Positions 31,049 to 49,400 of a stretch of 64,000 nucleotides of DNA are shown piece after piece. The position numbers and the translations under genes were made by a program. Positions within the stretch are counted from its first letter, which is position 1. Every line of letters begins with the position of its first letter. This stretch comes from Branchiostoma floridae. Lineage: Eukaryota > Chordata > Leptocardii > Amphioxiformes > Branchiostomatidae. The DNA lies in contig NC_049990.1 in assembly GCF_000003815.2 (NCBI RefSeq), positions 18,940,494 to 19,004,493 of the forward strand, in the 5' to 3' direction. Below the pieces are notes generated by a model. It saw only the letters and a list, made by a program, of their open reading frames with translations, made no database searches and had not been told where the DNA came from.

Positions 31049-32514
31049 GAGGGCCCCAATGGGGGGGTCCCGATAACGCTCTACGCTAAATTCTGATGGC
31101 CGGCTACGTATTACGCTGAATTCAGGAAGCCTCTCTACGCTCTACGCTAAATTCGAAAGCTCCCCCACACATTATGCTAAACTCATCACCGAGCGACTGA
31201 GCGTTTGTGTCAAAGATAGTACAAAAGTTGAGTTAAAAGTATTCATGGTAACCGGCGGCAGAGGCGGCGGCAGCAGATTTCTAACGCGGAGGCGCAATAT
31301 TGCTGACCGAATTTTTATCATCTTGAGCGCCGAAGGTGCGACGATTTTAGGGGGTCCGGGGGCATGCTCAACGGGAAAATTTTAAAATCTTGACCCTCTG
31401 AAACGCTATTTCCCTTATTTGAGGGGCAACTTTTTCTTGCAGACTAGAAATGAAAACAGAATTGCAGTGGATGTCACTTGAAGACAGAAAGAAAATGTCC
31501 AGACTTTTCATGATGTACAAAATGACCAATAAACTGGTGGACGTACCGACTGAAGAGTATCTAATACCAGCTCAAAAAAGAACAAGAAACAGTCATGCCT
31601 TCAAGTTTCAGCCTAGGATGGATGTGTTCAAAAATTCGAATTTCCCAGAACTATCGTGGAGTGGAATTTGTTATCACCAAGCACCGTAGGGGCATCTCCT
31701 CTGCAGAGGCGGCGGTAGGAAATATTGTTTGGGTGGACGATCTTTTCCTGACAGAATTTTGCAGCAGATGTAGCGCCGTAACAATCCTAGGGGAGTCCGT
31801 GGGCATGCTCCCCCTGGAAAATTTTTAACCTTGACCCTCTAAAACGCCATTTCCCGCGTTTTGACGGGCAAATTTTGCTGCCAGGCTAAGCTAAGTTTGA
31901 TGGCAATTCCGTCATTTGGGGGCCACATTCTGCTTGTAACCTAAGCTAAGTACGATAGTAAAATTTCTATTTGTTTAAAAGATTTTTGAGAGCGACCCTC
32001 CCTCAACATATTGTTCAGTGCCGTAGACGCGGGACAGGGAGGTCTGGCAAAATTTTGAAATTGGGACTCTCTGAAACGCCGTTTCTCGCATTTTCAGGGG
32101 TAAATTTTGCCGTTAGACTAGCTTGATTTAATGAAATCAAAAATACACAAGGTTTCAGCTCGCCCCAAACATATTTTAACCATGTCGCCGTGAGCGCAGA
32201 TTGTGCGGGGCGTCGCAAAGGAGGTCCACGGAAATTTTGAAATCTCGACCCTCTGAAACGCAATTTTCTGCATTTTGACGGGACTTAGAGCAATGGTTAA
32301 GGCAGGTTTGATTACGCTATATGCACAATTCATCCATTACGTTTTACGGTAAATTCCGGAAAGCTAAGACGAATTACGTAGAATTAAAAGAGTCAATTAC
32401 GCTCTACGCAAAATGCACCGATTACGCTCTACGTTGAATTAAGCGATCCGTCTACGCTCTACGTAAAATTAAAACGGCCGATTTCGCTCTACGCAAAAGG
32501 GCATTGGGGCCCTC
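31049..32514. mobile_element. Insertion with GAGGGCCCCAATG terminal inverted repeats
   Basis: The left tip GAGGGCCCCAATG (31049-31061) is exactly inverted at the right tip (32502-32514). AACGAG, directly outside on both sides, is the target duplication (6-7 bp; the boundary is ambiguous by one base). The ends carry many copies of TACGCTCTACG(C/T)(T/A)AAATT-type words. The middle holds a LINE fragment and GC-palindrome repeats. No transposase was seen. Confidence 0.85.
31441..31700 (+). pseudogene. LINE RT 3' fragment nested in the insertion
   Basis: Encodes LQWMSLEDRKKMSRLFMMYK, TNKLVDVPTEEYLIPA and RTRNSHAFKFQPRMDVFKNS. It is nearly the same tail as in the 20.5-21.2 kb copy, so the same LINE family is involved. 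Confidence 0.85.
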
Positions 32515-33996
32515 AACGAGGGAGAATATCCTGAAAAAATGGCAATCTTATTGGCAGGTGCCGGCAACCTCCGGAATGTGATGGCCACTGTTGCTGGACT
32601 GAAGCAGTCATTTCAAGGGAGCATCCATTTTGTCCTAAATGACATCGACCGACAAGTGATGGCCAGGAACGTACTCTTCCTGTACATCCTGTGGAAATAC
32701 AAAGGAGAAGAGAAGGCTGCGCAACAGTTGACACAGATTTGGTACTCCGTCAAGATTGGAGAAGAAGAGACCACAATGGTGGAGGAGTGTTTGGTGGAGC
32801 TCCTGTCACTGCCTGATGATACAAACATGCTCTGTGGGGGTAGAGTTACCATGTCGGCTGAGCAGTTCTCTCAGCTTAGACCAATATTTGAACTGTGGCT
32901 GTCTCTTCTGACTGGAGAAAAGGCGATGCAGAAAAGTCCCCAAGAACAGCTTCGACTAATATATGAGCTAGCTCCAGCAAGTGAGAGATTGTATCTGCAA
33001 AGCATACCCCGCCGTCATCTGGCATCAGCAAAAGACTGGTTCAAGAATGGAATTCTCCTTCCCATGTCAGACCCAAGACGAAAATGTGCCTATCGTGATA
33101 ACGTCACTCTGGCCGCATGGAACCCTGCTCACGACGAAGAACGGAATCCTAGATTTCCAGCTTTCACCGAACACTTGGGAAAGATTGCAGCAGGCATTAA
33201 CGATGATGCAATGCCGTTCTCTGATTGGGACTACCTTGAAGTCAAGGTGCTAAGTTCTGACGATGATCTACTGATGATGTACTCCCACTATATTGATGAC
33301 ATTGTAAAGAAGTTTGCCTACATTTTAAACCAAGGACGCATTTCCTTCCATGTGATTTTGGATAACTGTCTCAACGTACAGGCGCACCTACCAGTCGAGA
33401 TCCGGTTTGACCGCATCTTTACCAGTAACATCAGCGACTACATCAACTACCCTGTTGTTCTGGAAACATTTCGTCCCCTGTTAAGGAAAGAGAACAACAA
33501 ATCTGTAATCATTACTGAGTTTCTCAACTGGACCATGTGTTCTCCTGCAGCAACACCATGTCGAATTGATGGCCGGTTGAACATGTGGTTGTTGGACCAG
33601 GCAGTAGAAGACGTCCGACATGAGCCACACCGACCAATCTGGGCCAGTGAACAAGTGAACAATGGCAACGAGACTTTAAAATTGATGGTTGTCTGTCAAG
33701 TGGCAGGACAACTGTCGGTAGCAGAGTATTTCGACAACTTCGGTGTGTTCAATCAATATCTTCGTGCTGCCTTGCTGGCTCACAAGTGCCCTGAGTCATT
33801 CCACCGTGATGTCAGCCCTAAGGATGTGCCCAAGATGTCTGACGTTCGCAATGTCAGTGGGATGAAGATGCGAAACGTCCTGAGAGAACTGAACACTGTC
33901 TGTTTCTTCCGATACCGCGTCAACATGCGTCGAGTCACCAAAATTAATGCACATCGACGTGCGTTAGAGTGGACATTGCCAGAGAGTGCTGACTAG
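32515..33996 (+). CDS. DUF4470 body of the MYND gene
   Basis: A single long open exon from the target duplication to TAG at 33994-33996. It starts NEGEYPEKM and contains GAGNLRNVM, VLNDIDRQVMARNVLFLYIL, FDRIFTSNISDYINY and CRIDGRLNMWLLD. The second half resembles the C-terminal part of other MYND/DUF4470 proteins by layout only. No catalytic motif is recognisable. If read from its own ATG at 32539 it is 485 residues. Confidence 0.88.
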   Translation, partial: NEGEYPEKMAILLAGAGNLRNVMATVAGLKQSFQGSIHFVLNDIDRQVMARNVLFLYILWKYKGEEKAAQQLTQIWYSVKIGEEETTMVEECLVELLSLPDDTNMLCGGRVTMSAEQFSQLRPIFELWLSLLTGEKAMQKSPQEQLRLIYELAPASERLYLQSIPRRHLASAKDWFKNGILLPMSDPRRKCAYRDNVTLAAWNPAHDEERNPRFPAFTEHLGKIAAGINDDAMPFSDWDYLEVKVLSSDDDLLMMYSHYIDDIVKKFAYILNQGRISFHVILDNCLNVQAHLPVEIRFDRIFTSNISDYINYPVVLETFRPLLRKENNKSVIITEFLNWTMCSPAATPCRIDGRLNMWLLDQAVEDVRHEPHRPIWASEQVNNGNETLKLMVVCQVAGQLSVAEYFDNFGVFNQYLRAALLAHKCPESFHRDVSPKDVPKMSDVRNVSGMKMRNVLRELNTVCFFRYRVNMRRVTKINAHRRALEWTLPESAD

Positions 33997-34214
33997 CCTC
34001 TTGGTTCAGTATGTCCAAAGAGATTGAACAAATTGGCATCCATCACAACACCATCTTCTGCCACCCCTTTTGGCAGTATTGTGATTTTCTACGAAATCAC
34101 CTGATGTTAACTCTATAGGCCTGGGCAACAATGTGAAAAACTGGTCAATGTATGAAGACACCAATATCCATACCCCTGTAGAAAGGCCTGCTAGAGGCTA
34201 TACCAGGATTCATG

Positions 34215-34396
34215 TACAGTCAAACCTGTATTAGGGGCCACCTCTACAGAGGGGCCACCTGTCCATAGTGGCCACTTTTTGTCGGTCCCTTGGGTATTTT
34301 ATCTACAAGTTACCACCTCTATACAGAGGCCACCTCTCTATAGTGGCCAAATTTGTCTGGTCCCTTGAGTGGCCGCTATAGCCAGGTTTGACTGTA
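34215..34396. mobile_element. mariner-like MITE
   Basis: Ends are TA-CAGTCAAACCTG and CAGGTTTGACTG-TA, fitting a TA target duplication. Inside, GGCCACCTCTATACAGAGG-like words repeat and pair. A degraded relative is at about 54548-54600. Confidence 0.8.
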
Positions 34397-34668
34397 TATC
34401 CATTGGACCACTTGTGCTGGGTAAGTGAAAGCTTTGATTGGGCCAGTCTATGTCCTCCAGTGTAATTTCTTTATGGGTAAATGTTGGTCTACTGCACAAG
34501 CCAAAATTGTGCTCTTGGCAGCCCACCCAATTGACCAGCCGTAGAAGCTTACAATATAGCCAACTCTAGTATTACAGTAGAATATAGTTCATAACTGTCC
34601 ATTGTCACTTGTATATCTACTATGTTTATACCATGTACTTTCAATTAGCCTTTGGGCACAAACTTGCA

Positions 34669-34674
34669 AATAAA
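34669..34674 (+). terminator. Poly(A) signal of the MYND/DUF4470 gene
   Basis: AATAAA in AT-rich sequence about 0.67 kb after the stop. A second one lies at 34855-34860. Confidence 0.55.
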
Positions 34675-35335
34675 CTTCTATATCTATTATTATAGCTGTA
34701 AAGGATATACATAAAGCAATATACTTTAGGTAGTAAGGTTATGCTTCTTTTCCTATAGGTATGTGACATTCACACATTGTATAAAATATTAGTATAGAAA
34801 GCTGGAAGAGTGCTAACTCCTTGGTCTTGTAGTTAAAACTTTGTTACTTGCTGTAATAAACTTAATGGTAGTAAAAATGTATACTTCAAAGTTCATCAAC
34901 TACATTTCGGGCCCGTTATAAGTTGGTACACACCAGTAAAGTACTGGGTACTTGCTCTACAGGGCAAATGAATTTTTCAAGACTTGTCAAACGTAACCCA
35001 ATATACTTGTTAGTAGAGATATACCATAATTACAGCTATCAATAATATACTGGCACCATTCAATAGTCTACAAGGCCTCTACCCAGTATGTTAATGATAT
35101 CAAAAGATCTCATCAATCTCATTGCAAATTGAGACCGAAAAAAGCAATTTCGTTTATTCATATCATCATCTATGATTTTCATAGCATCCAGTGTCACATG
35201 TACATAGATTGACTAACAATACATTTTAATTTGGTAGCAGTAAAATGCTCGACATATACTTTCATATCACTGGCTGTTGAAATAATCAATTCAGTTTACA
35301 TTTTGAACATATAATGAGCAACCTAGAAATAAAAT

Positions 35336-35341
35336 TTTATT
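35336..35341 (-). terminator. Poly(A) signal of BCS1L
   Basis: AATAAA on the minus strand only five bases beyond the BCS1L stop codon, implying a very short 3' UTR. Confidence 0.65.
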
Positions 35342-35346
35342 TACGT

Positions 35347-41622
<6,276 letters not shown>

Positions 41623-41727
41623 TGTTTCTCTTCAGTGTTTCAGAGTTTTTTCAAATGGCAGCAACTCAGTTTCTGCTCTGACTTTTCTCCTGTTAACACT
41701 CCTCTCCCATGGACATCAGCAGCAGTT
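41623..41727 (-). other. BCS1L: BCS1L 5' UTR, part of coding exon 1
   Basis: Upstream of the ATG the exon appears to begin at 41727 after an acceptor TCTCTACAG. A 5' UTR intron therefore lies above it, housing the 41.8-42.7 kb repeat. Confidence 0.55.
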
Positions 41728-41799
41728 CTGTAGAGAAATGTAATAAAAACATAGCTAAATAAGTCTGTTCATACTTCTGAGTACACATACGTGGTAACA

Positions 41800-42665
41800 G
41801 GCAGTGGCGGCGGCACCCCCCCAGAAAATATGTTGGGGGGGCGTCGCCCCCCCCAGAAAAGCAAGCTGAAACCTTCTGTATTTTTTTGATGATGGAAATT
41901 TCATGAAATCAAGCTAGTCTAACGGCAAAATTTACCCCCGAAAATGCAAGAAATGGCGTTTCAGAGTGTCCCGATTTCAAAATTTTGCCAGACCTCCCTT
42001 GTGACGGCCCGCGTCTTCGGCGAAGGACAATATGTTGCGGGAGTGTCGATCTCAAAAATCTTTTAAACTGAATTTAACTATCGTACTTAGCTTAGTTTAC
42101 AAGCAGAATGTGGCCCCCCAAATGCAGGAAATGACGTTTCAGACGGTCAAGATTTTAAAAATTTCTCCGGACCTCACTGGCGATAACTTGCGCCTCGGGC
42201 GCTCACAACGACATGGTGAAAATTTGTGTGGGTCATCGCCATCAAACAATTTCTTTCTATGACAAAAATGCCATTAGATTTAACATAGTCTGCCAGCAAA
42301 ATTTGTTCCTAAAAATACAGCAAATGGCATTTCAGAGGGTGCAGATTTCGAATTTTCCCCAGACCAACCTTGCGACAGCTTGCACCTTCGGTACTCGAAA
42401 TCATGAAAATATTTTTGGGGCATCGCCCTCGCTATTAAAAACCATGTGTCTTTCTTACAGAATTGCCATCAAATTTAGCTTAGTCTGGCAGCAAAATTTG
42501 CCTGTCAAAACGCGTTTTAGAGTGTCAAGATTTCAAATTTTCCCGGGGGAGCATGCCCCCGGACCCCCCTAGGATGGTCGCGCCTCCGGCGCTACATGAG
42601 CTGCAAAGTTCTGTCAGTAAAGTTCGCCCCCCCATGCGAAATTTGCTGCCGCCGCCGCCTCTGAC
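41800..42665 (-). mobile_element. GC-palindrome repeat element, minus orientation
   Basis: Four or five units of about 170-200 bp. Each has a GCGCC..(A/C)GGCGC-type palindromic word, a 'GACCCTCTGAAACGCCATTT'-like word and a 'GGCAAATTTTGCTGCCAGAC'-like word. Flanked by GGCGGCGGC tracts. The same units occur in plus orientation at 31260-32330 inside the MYND-gene insertion. Confidence 0.8.
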
Positions 42666-43277
42666 AGGAATCGTGGGTAGTATCAAAGGTGAAGACCCCT
42701 GACACATAAAGAAAGCATATCATGACATAGTTTTGAAAATCGAGACAATGGTCGAGAGGAGAACTGTTCACAAGTCCACAGGCCTTAACCTTTGACACAT
42801 TGCCCACAATTCTTTATGCCGCACATGCGTAGCTGGGTGAACGAGCTTATTCATGAAAAATATATATCAGTGAATGTTTAAGTAGACCATAGATCAAATT
42901 ATACTAAAAGTTGAACTTGAAGAAACATGCAGTCAAATGCGTGCAGTATAATCTTCCAATATCGCATCAAAACTTGACTTACCTTTATACCTTTATGATC
43001 TTTTCGACAACATCGATATAACAATGAAGATCTAATTCATTTAACCTTGATATTTTCTCCCCTCTTCAACGCAACTGATAAAATGTAACGTCGTTATATG
43101 AAGTGTGCATGCTGCTGAGAGGTTCGGGACACAGGGGGGAGGGGGGCGAATTGAACCTCAAAATGACATACAGCTCGAAAATCTAATGCGTTCTCGTGAT
43201 CCAATCCAATGCTACCACCCCAGCTTTGTACAAAAATAGTTTGAGTGCTGAAAAATCTGAGATGATATTTCACTTAC

Positions 43278-43350
43278 AGTCAGAAAAGCCTAAAAATATT
43301 TCATCGCCTGCTAAAATCCTCATGGGCGCCGCCATCTTGGTTTGTCATAT
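43278..43350 (-). other. BCS1L: Candidate non-coding first exon of BCS1L
   Basis: Ends at a consensus donor GTAAGT (43277 downward, minus). It contains the YY1-type site, lies 1.6 kb upstream of the coding exon, and would splice to 41727. The 5' boundary is a guess. Confidence 0.45.
43328..43339 (-). promoter_or_regulatory. YY1-type initiator site
   Basis: CAAGATGGCGGC on the minus strand is an exact match to the well-known YY1 consensus, which in animals typically lies just downstream of transcription starts. It probably marks the BCS1L start. The calpain gene diverges from here. Confidence 0.7.
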
Positions 43351-43599
43351 GCCTTCAACAGCCAATGAAAACTTGTTACTGGGATTTGGCACTTACCAAT
43401 CTATAAAGGGGTTCAATTTCTGATCATTATGTTAAAATTGCTACAAAATGCATGAAGAAAATATACAGGAAGAAAAAGTATAACGCTTAGATATAGAATA
43501 TAGCTTATTCAACGCTTTGGTCATATTTATGACAAATTATAATGTCTTTTGAATAAAATAAAATTCTTTCTTCCCATAGGAATTATGGAAGCTTCCACA

Positions 43600-43785
43600 C
43601 TTCCGCGTTCACTTCCACCAACTCCAAACACAACGCGTATCGACGCTTTTGGTGTGAATCATTGATTTGCACATCCTGACCCCCGGATTTAGCGGGGCTG
43701 TGGACTTTTTGGGTGTGGTAGGACAAAGGCAGAACGTGTAGAAGGGCACGAGGAGAGATCTTCGGGCTGTAACGTGAAATTCAAG
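43600..43785 (+). promoter_or_regulatory. Candidate promoter and leader exon of the calpain gene
   Basis: A GC-richer island-like stretch ends in a good donor (TTCAAG then GTAGGG at 43786). A leader exon here would splice over about 2.6 kb to the ATG exon at 46455. No supporting coding signal is possible for a UTR exon, so this is inference. Confidence 0.35.
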
Positions 43786-46454
43786 GTAGGGAAATGTGTC
43801 AAAAGATCATGATATGTTTGCGGGCCCGTTAGCATCAAGTTGTGTCTGTCTTTGCAAGCTGAAGATAGCAGGGCGACTGTTATCTCAGATTTTATCTATC
43901 TCTACGTTTACTATACGAACGACAAGTTGTCTGGGTATTTGTCAGGGCAAGTTGTATCTCTGTATGCTCCTATATTTGCCGTTGTGATCACAGTGTTTAT
44001 AGATTTAATTAGACAACAGGTCGCTGTGAGCCACCCCACCCCACATGCCAGTGGGACCCCACCCTACATCTGGGGAAATTCGTAGATGTAGGTTACGGGG
44101 GTAGCCTGGATACCAGACCCCAGTCTGATCTCATAAATATCTATCGAGTATCGTGTAATAGAGATGGAAATCGGGCTGGGGTCTGGTATCCAGGCTTATT
44201 GTGGAGCTACATAGGGGTTACGTGTACCAATACTGCCATACATCAACATTTGCTGACCTTGCTACAAACTACATACAAATGCTGTATGCGCTATAAAAAA
44301 AAGTATAATACTTTAAGATTAAAGCCTACAATTGTTCCACGTTTCATACCTTTTTGATCACTGATAAAGAAACTTTCCCGTGTGGAATAAACAAGTTGCA
44401 AGAAGGGCGTGTTTACTAAACAACCAGCAAGGATGTACCAACTATGCCACCTGCATTTTGTATTTGTATTATTCTAACTATCACAAATAATTATGAACAT
44501 GGTGTCCCATTTATTGGAAAGGACCTGGTGAGAGTTGGTTGCAATTTTATGCATTTTAATATGTGAATTATTCTATTTAGATGTATCTTTATTACTCTGA
44601 ACTTAACATGATAACCTACAAATAACAAATTCAAGTACCACTTGCTTTCATATTGGAACAGCCGGATGTAAAGCATACTGTCAACATACTGAAGATTATT
44701 CAGACTTGTGTTTCTTTGTCTGTGGATTCCGTGTATCAGTGTTATGTTAATGCCCCACTGCCCAGCTAATGTAGTAATAGTCTAATGTCATTCAGCATAA
44801 ACAGATTATCACAAGGACATGTCTATGTATAAATGCGCATGTCTTTGGTTATTGACAAAAGTATACTTCTGTAACATACACATACCTGAATACCGTATGT
44901 AACATGCATGCGAGTTTTGATTTATGATATCAGTATGCCAGGGTGACAAGCCCTCTCTTGGAGCAAGTGGCGCTGAGTGACGAGTGAGTGAGATATTGTG
45001 AGCTGTGATAATAGAGACCTATATAAGCTAAGCCCTCAGGCATAATTGTAATGACAGGAGACTGTTTGGTGAGAGTCATTCTGTCTGATTCTTCTGTAAA
45101 CAAGTTTTTTCTGATCTTTTAAAGGGTTGAGCAGGGTTCAGGTGGAAAGGGTTTCTGTTGCCTTTTTGTGGAAAATATTGGAGAGAGTTTAGACTTCCAG
45201 CTGTGGATAATTAAGATTCTTAACAAGGTAGATTCAAATATATACTTATAGGACCTCCATTTGGTAGACTGCCCTGTTTGTAAGAATGGCATAAAATAAC
45301 ACCCTTTATCTAGATCGTTTCAGGATTTCAATGTGAAATAATGGCTAATTATGAAAAATTAGGAATTCAGAGACAAAGAGACAATAGACTACATTAATCT
45401 TTTTAGCCTCATTGATATATCTAACCCCTAGACTGGCCTCAGGTATACAAGTTGGAGTATTATGTTATTTTATGAATAATTTAAGCTTCCTACCCAAAAT
45501 ACTTGAGGCTAGGTCATTTCACAGCATGAAATTTTAATGCACATAATTTTTTGTTAACACAGGGAGAAGTTGGCCAATAAGTTCCTATTTTGTGCCAGGC
45601 TTTAAGTTTTAAAGTCACCTTTATCAGTTTACCAGTCCTGAAGGAAGTAGACAAAAATTGAAAAAAAGCACACCTTGATAATAATATTCTTATTGAAGAC
45701 TATAAGACAGTATATTTAACCTATACTGCTATGGCTACATATTATTGGGGTTATTGACCTTAAGGTCAATTGGATTGTGTAGATGGCAATCAGTTAAGCA
45801 AGCAGATGGGAATGAAAAACAAATTCCTCTACTTAGTAAAGTGTCACCTAGGAATAATCTTGGATATTAGCAAACATTATTGCTTACATACTGAGTATTA
45901 TGCCTAATCTTGCAAAAATTCATTTAGAATAAAAAAAACATGATGGTTTGTTATACATGACATATATTGTTCTTGTAGTTTGTTGAAATCTTTTGGTTTG
46001 GCCTGAAAAATGTCTGCTCTGGACTTTGTTATTTAATCAGTGTTAGCACTGAATCAAGAACAAAAAAATAACATCGGTAAACAATGATTAATGTTGATGA
46101 TAAGTATGTAGCAGCAAAGAACAAAATGATCAAGAATTTAGAAAAATCAAAATCTTGCAAAATGTATTTACTCTAATTCAGCTTATACAATGCATGATGC
46201 ATAGAAATTGCTTGTTAAACATTGAACAGGGCCGGGGCCATCATTAGGTTAAATACCGGTGCTCTTTCTTGCTTGCGAACTGTAGCGCGTACAATTGTGG
46301 TACTGGGAGTTGACAAACCAGAAAAACAACTTTTGCTAATTTGGCGCTGACAGAGTGTGTCTGACTTTTGGAGCTGTAATTCATACATACCTGACTGCCC
46401 GATCGGTCATCGTATATAGTTTTATCTTTTGGAGATACCCTGGTGAATACAAAC
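43786..46454. other. Presumed 5' intron of the calpain gene
   Basis: AT-rich and without conserved frames. A 94-bp hairpin MITE is at 44103-44196. The rest shows nothing recognisable. Confidence 0.45.
44103..44196. mobile_element. Short hairpin MITE
   Basis: AGCCTGGATACCAGACCCCAG is exactly inverted 94 bp later, with a 50-bp loop. Confidence 0.85.
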
Positions 46455-49400
46455 ATGTCTTATCACCATCATGACAGGTAATTCTAGACTATTCAGTATG
46501 CAAATTAACTGTAACATCTAAAAGGTACATGTACATTTGTAGTGTGGGTGTGGCTGTTGTGTGTTGCTGGCTTATTGTGGTATGTTGACACGTGGAGGTG
46601 TCTGTGTACTTTTAGTCATAACTGTGAATTGTTTATAGTCTTGCATATACATGTAGCCATAAATTCTTTGAATGTACCATTGTACTTATTTTTATAGCAT
46701 ATTCTAGTATCTAAATGATGCCTTGTAGAACAGTTACAAATTGTTCTACAGTTGAGTACTATTATTCAACAAAAACTTACAGTGTTACACCAAACAGTTA
46801 AGTTTTGTAACACTAATTCACCTTTATTCGTTGGGTAACCCATATCCATTGCTTTTGAATGCAAGGTACGTAGGCACATCAAGTCGACAGGTGATAGTTA
46901 AAACTGCAATATCCTGAAAATATTGCAATTTGAAACTAACGTCAGTTGACATAATATCCCCAAATACCACGTTTTTAAAAACAACGGATATAGGTAACTC
47001 AACGGATAAAGGTGAACTAGCGTTACATACAGTGAAGTATGTGTCATGTTTGTTTTGTTTGTACTTGTTTTTTCAAGCACTACTACATGTACATGTACAT
47101 TGTACAGCCATGTACATGTATCATGTAATGTACTAATAACATGACTGTGGACTTACACTATGTTACACTATACATGGATGTGTAAACTAATCTTGTATTC
47201 GTTTCAAATGACTGTATTGTCTGACATGTTCAAATACAGTACTTCATTGTCAGACAAAGCATTTCACATGGGAACAGGAAAGTCAGGTCTAGACAGTTGA
47301 ACTTGGCCCATGTTCATGGCCGAATTCCAACAGCCTTGGGTAAACAGGTTAGCAAGTGGATCTGGAATCACATGGGAAATTACCAAAGCCTAAGTAAAGC
47401 TAAAGGTACAATAGATTTAGCTAGCTAAATCAGCAAACATAACTTGCATATTGTAGTTCAATTACTACTAGTAGTAAATTTTCTATTTTAAAGGAATATA
47501 GATTCCATATAATTAGTTTTCTTTGCTGTGAAATCAGAAATTTCAGATGGGCCTTATGAATGTTTGAACAGTTAAAACTAAAAAACAAACTCTTTTATGC
47601 ATATTTGATATTTAATGTTACGTTATACGTTATACTGTTCACCTCAGCATTTGTTACAGTAACTACATTCCTCTAATTTCTATAACTACATAATGTCTAT
47701 ATGTGCTGCTTGTAGAATGCTGACAATGTTTGTTCTTAGCTAACAGCAAAGTGGTTAGAATGTTTGCAATGTTGACAAACAGCTACTAGGCAAAGTTGGC
47801 AGTGCAAGCTACCTTGCCAATCACCCTTTTCAAGAGCCTGTACTGTAGACTTCAATCTGTAATAGGAGTCATGCTAGTGAGTTACTACATTTTTGTAGTA
47901 TGCCCTAGTCTCTGGAAGTTGATGATGTTGAACATGAGACATTGTTGTACTTGATAATAGTTTTTGCCATGGATACAATTACTAAGTAGACAGTTACAAC
48001 TAGGGCTGGGTATCGGTACAGCGTACCGGTACAAAACCGGAAAAACCGGACCTGAAAAATTAGGTAGACCGGATGTTGGACCGATTAGAAAATTAACAGA
48101 TTATTTTATCAGGCATTCACATGTTTGGGCGCTTACAGGTGGAAGAAAATAACAAGAGTGAAGTAGAGTAGAGTTTGTAGTAATTTCTACCAAGTTTTAC
48201 AGCCAATCGTACAGGTGCAGTTAGCGTTGTAGGATTTTAAAACGCCAGTGTAAGTCTTATACTCCACCAAACAGATTTCTTTGTAGTGAAATGGACCATT
48301 GGTATGAGTCATACTGCATCAGGTCCAGGTTCAGGTCCGGACCTGGATCTGATCCTTTGGACCTGAACCGGACCTCAGGGCCTGAATTTTCTGTACCGGT
48401 ACCCACCCCTAGTTACAACCATTGAAATCCATGTATCGGGTAAGATGATATAAAGGCAAATTTTGTTTGGCCAGTGGTTTTATTATGAACCAGCATAGAG
48501 CAGTGTGATATTTCTATACTCAGTCTGATGCCAATAGATGGACATCTTTTTTTTGTATCAGTCTTGATATCTGAGGCCTTCAGTGCATTTGAAAAAAAAA
48601 CCCAGAGAGATGCTTTCTGTTTAAATTTATGGAGAATGCTCTCCTCATACATTCACTGTAACAGTAACTGTTGACTTGTATTTGTAAGTTATGTTGTACT
48701 GTAGATTTGAAAATGTTTGCCGTGGTTTTTCTAACTATCATGGTGATATCTTGTCTGCGAATATGCATTTCCATTGTATCAAGTCAATATGACAGCATGT
48801 ACTAGAGAGTTATTTCAGCAAAATTAAAACACAAAAGAACCTCTTTTCCTTCAACCTACTCCTACTATGAAATCAAGCCCCATAACAATAACTGAATATA
48901 CAGTATAAACCAGTTTGCATCTGTGTTTCCCAGGAACCCAGGTGGCCGTCATCGCAGACGTCACGACAGGAGTCCATTCAGGCAGTCTGGTAACGGCGAC
49001 AGCTACAGCGAATCCGACTCCGAATCCTACAGTGGATCAGGATCTGATTCTGGTAGCAGATCTCCGAGCCCACATTCTAAGCGATCACACCAGAAAGGAG
49101 CAGGAAGTGATCTGTTGAAGATCGGTTCTAAGATCAAGTTTGGTAAGAAGTTGAAAGCTCTCGGTTCAGAACTTGAAGACAAGCTCAATTTGAACAAACT
49201 CGTCCCTCCTGAGCTTGAGAACAAAGTCAGGAAGCAGCTAAACAAGCACAAGTTAAAGCGGGAGGATTCGGACGAAGAGGAAGCGAAAAGAGAGCAACAC
49301 AGACAGAGAGGCGAGAGAAGACGTGACCGTGGACACAGGAGACAGTTTGAACAGGAACAGTGGAGAGACAGAAACTCTGCCAGGTAGCTAGGGATCATGA

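Larger units (their letters stand above)
30242..33996 (+). pseudogene. MYND-MYND-DUF4470 protein gene, split by a transposon
   Basis: The coding parts are 30242-30364, 30758-31048 and 32515-33996. Two MYND zinc fingers are followed by a long conserved region that begins KMAILLAGAGNLRNVMATVA and LNDIDRQVMARN, the signature of DUF4470 proteins, a MYND-associated family of unknown biochemical role. Without the 1.47-kb insert (31049-32514) the frame is continuous through ..NEGEYPEKM.. and would give about 629 residues. With it, translation stops at 31096. Either this haplotype carries a null allele, or translation restarts at ATG 32539 (485 residues, no MYND). Convergent with BCS1L downstream. 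Confidence 0.8.
33997..35335. other. 3' UTR and convergent intergenic space
   Basis: Follows the MYND gene stop. Contains a mariner-like MITE (34215-34396) and two AATAAA signals (34669 and 34855). No coding frame is supported. Confidence 0.6.
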
